From Acinetobacter tianfuensis (GTDB lineage: Bacteria; Pseudomonadota; Gammaproteobacteria; Pseudomonadales; Moraxellaceae): 64,000 nt of DNA. The notes beneath the pieces are model-generated. The model did not search any database. It was not told where the DNA came from and saw only the letters and a list, made by a program, of their open reading frames with translations. The position numbers were made by a program, and so were the translations under genes. The stretch lies in the NCBI RefSeq assembly GCF_003611465.1, contig NZ_RAXV01000001.1:124001-188000 (forward strand). The letters run 5' to 3'. Shown here piece after piece: positions 63,313 to 64,000 of this stretch. The stretch's first letter is position 1. Each line of letters opens with the position of its first letter.

Positions 63313-64000
63313 ATGCTTTATCAAATCCAAAAAAAATATCAGCTTTCAGAGCGATTTGTCAGCATCACGTTCTTTTTTGTACTTTCAGTTTCTGCTTTTT
63401 ATTTGGCACAAATTGAATATCTGAAAAGTCTTGGTTTGGGTCTGCTGACGATCTCAATGTTAATTGGTCTGCTATTTGGTAATGTCATGCCATATAAAAT
63501 GCATGCACTGTTGGAAGACGGCATGGTTTTTTGTAAGCAAAGGCTGTTGCGCATTGCAGTTGCCTTTTATGGTTTTCGACTTAGCGTCCAGCAGATTCAA
63601 GCTTTGGGCGCCCAAGCCTTTTTGATAGATGTCATTCTAATTGTGACGACAATGGGATTGGCTGTGTGGATGGGCATTAAACTGCTTAAATTAGACAAAG
63701 AAACCAGTATTTTGATTGGTGCAGGGCATGCTATTTGTGGTGCTGCAGCCATTTTAGCAACCTCAAGCATTGTGAAAGCAAAAAATGAACAAGTGGCTGT
63801 TGCAGTCAGCTGTATTGTGTTATTTGGCACCATTGGCATGTTTGTATATCCATGGATCTACCAGTATGTCTCACATGCTTTTGTTACGGACCGTATATTT
63901 GGTATTTTTACGGGCGCTACACTGCATGAAGTCGCGCAAGTCGTTGCTGCTGGTCAAGCCATGACACCTCAAGCAGCAGAGGCAGCAGTCGTGACAAAGT
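63313..64000 (+). CDS. YeiH/UPF0324-family membrane protein, 3' partial
   Basis: 229 codons from ATG 63313 to the window end with no stop, so the C-terminus is missing. About seven membrane helices are seen. The signature GAGHAICGAAAILATSSIVK, with VAVAVSCIVLFGTIGMFVYP and FTGATLHEVAQVVAAGQA, is that of YeiH-type proteins, annotated as putative sulfate exporters. The neighbouring LysR gene usual for yeiH is not upstream. It follows the terminator of the catabolic cluster, so it is likely a separate unit. Confidence 0.85.
   Translation, partial: MLYQIQKKYQLSERFVSITFFFVLSVSAFYLAQIEYLKSLGLGLLTISMLIGLLFGNVMPYKMHALLEDGMVFCKQRLLRIAVAFYGFRLSVQQIQALGAQAFLIDVILIVTTMGLAVWMGIKLLKLDKETSILIGAGHAICGAAAILATSSIVKAKNEQVAVAVSCIVLFGTIGMFVYPWIYQYVSHAFVTDRIFGIFTGATLHEVAQVVAAGQAMTPQAAEAAVVTK

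Overview
The window looks like chromosomal DNA of an Acinetobacter species. The AT-leaning base composition, the two-domain flavin reductase/MarR protein at the left edge (a type described from Acinetobacter 4-hydroxyphenylacetate hydroxylase), the pmrCAB operon and the mrdA-rsmD, nth-rsxB and gltIJKL blocks all fit that genus. I cannot name the species. No CRISPR array, insertion sequence, prophage or rRNA operon is visible.

Layout. 1-4900 is the end of an aromatic (4-hydroxyphenylacetate type) catabolic locus: a partial flavin reductase, two tandem IclR regulators, an HpaR-like MarR regulator, an MFS exporter, and remnants of an FAD dehydrogenase and an outer-membrane protein with an OprD-like C-terminus. 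The same AT-rich palindrome precedes both intact genes (hpaR-like and MFS) and both remnants. 5000-17200 is housekeeping and transport: a tiny secreted Ala-rich protein, tRNA-Arg(CCU), aroP, an orphan prpF, a PAS-GGDEF protein, ispA, putP, nfeD-qmcA, a patatin lipoprotein, a PlsC-like acyltransferase and an AmpG/FptX-like MFS protein. 17300-23100 is the polymyxin-response block pmrC-pmrA-pmrB, with a dense array of PmrA half-sites before pmrC and another PmrA box between a PAP2 phosphatase gene and a HAD gene. 23100-35000 holds an ammonium transporter, the gltIJKL operon, a second GGDEF protein with the inhibitory site, a J-domain protein, an NlpE-like lipoprotein, a second acyltransferase and a TSUP permease. 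35000-46500 carries rsmD-mrdA, a DUF445 protein, adk, nth-rsxB, gdhA, a META/DUF4377 lipoprotein, a LigB-type dioxygenase and rlmH. 46500-56200 has an M28 peptidase homologue that lacks key catalytic residues, a candidate sRNA, a palindromic repeat, lon, the 5-formyl-THF cyclo-ligase gene, a YVTN beta-propeller protein, an orphan sigma-54 promoter driving a noncoding stretch, and an OsmC-YcaO fusion.

56677-63154 is the most accessory-looking part. Directly behind tRNA-Ser(UGA) lies a same-strand cluster: BKACE (beta-keto acid cleavage enzyme), SDR dehydrogenase, double-domain carboxymuconolactone-decarboxylase-like protein, ACS-family MFS permease and DUF1302 outer-membrane protein. Together they look like uptake through both membranes, oxidation of a beta-hydroxy acid and cleavage of the resulting beta-keto acid. 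The substrate is unknown. A partial YeiH-family transporter gene runs off the right edge.

The observations most worth a second look are the orphan sigma-54 promoter plus noncoding transcript at 53522-53750, the catabolic cluster behind tRNA-Ser, the M28 pseudoenzyme, the PmrA sites, and the shared palindrome preserved in front of dead genes. All family assignments come from reading the sequence; no database search was run.
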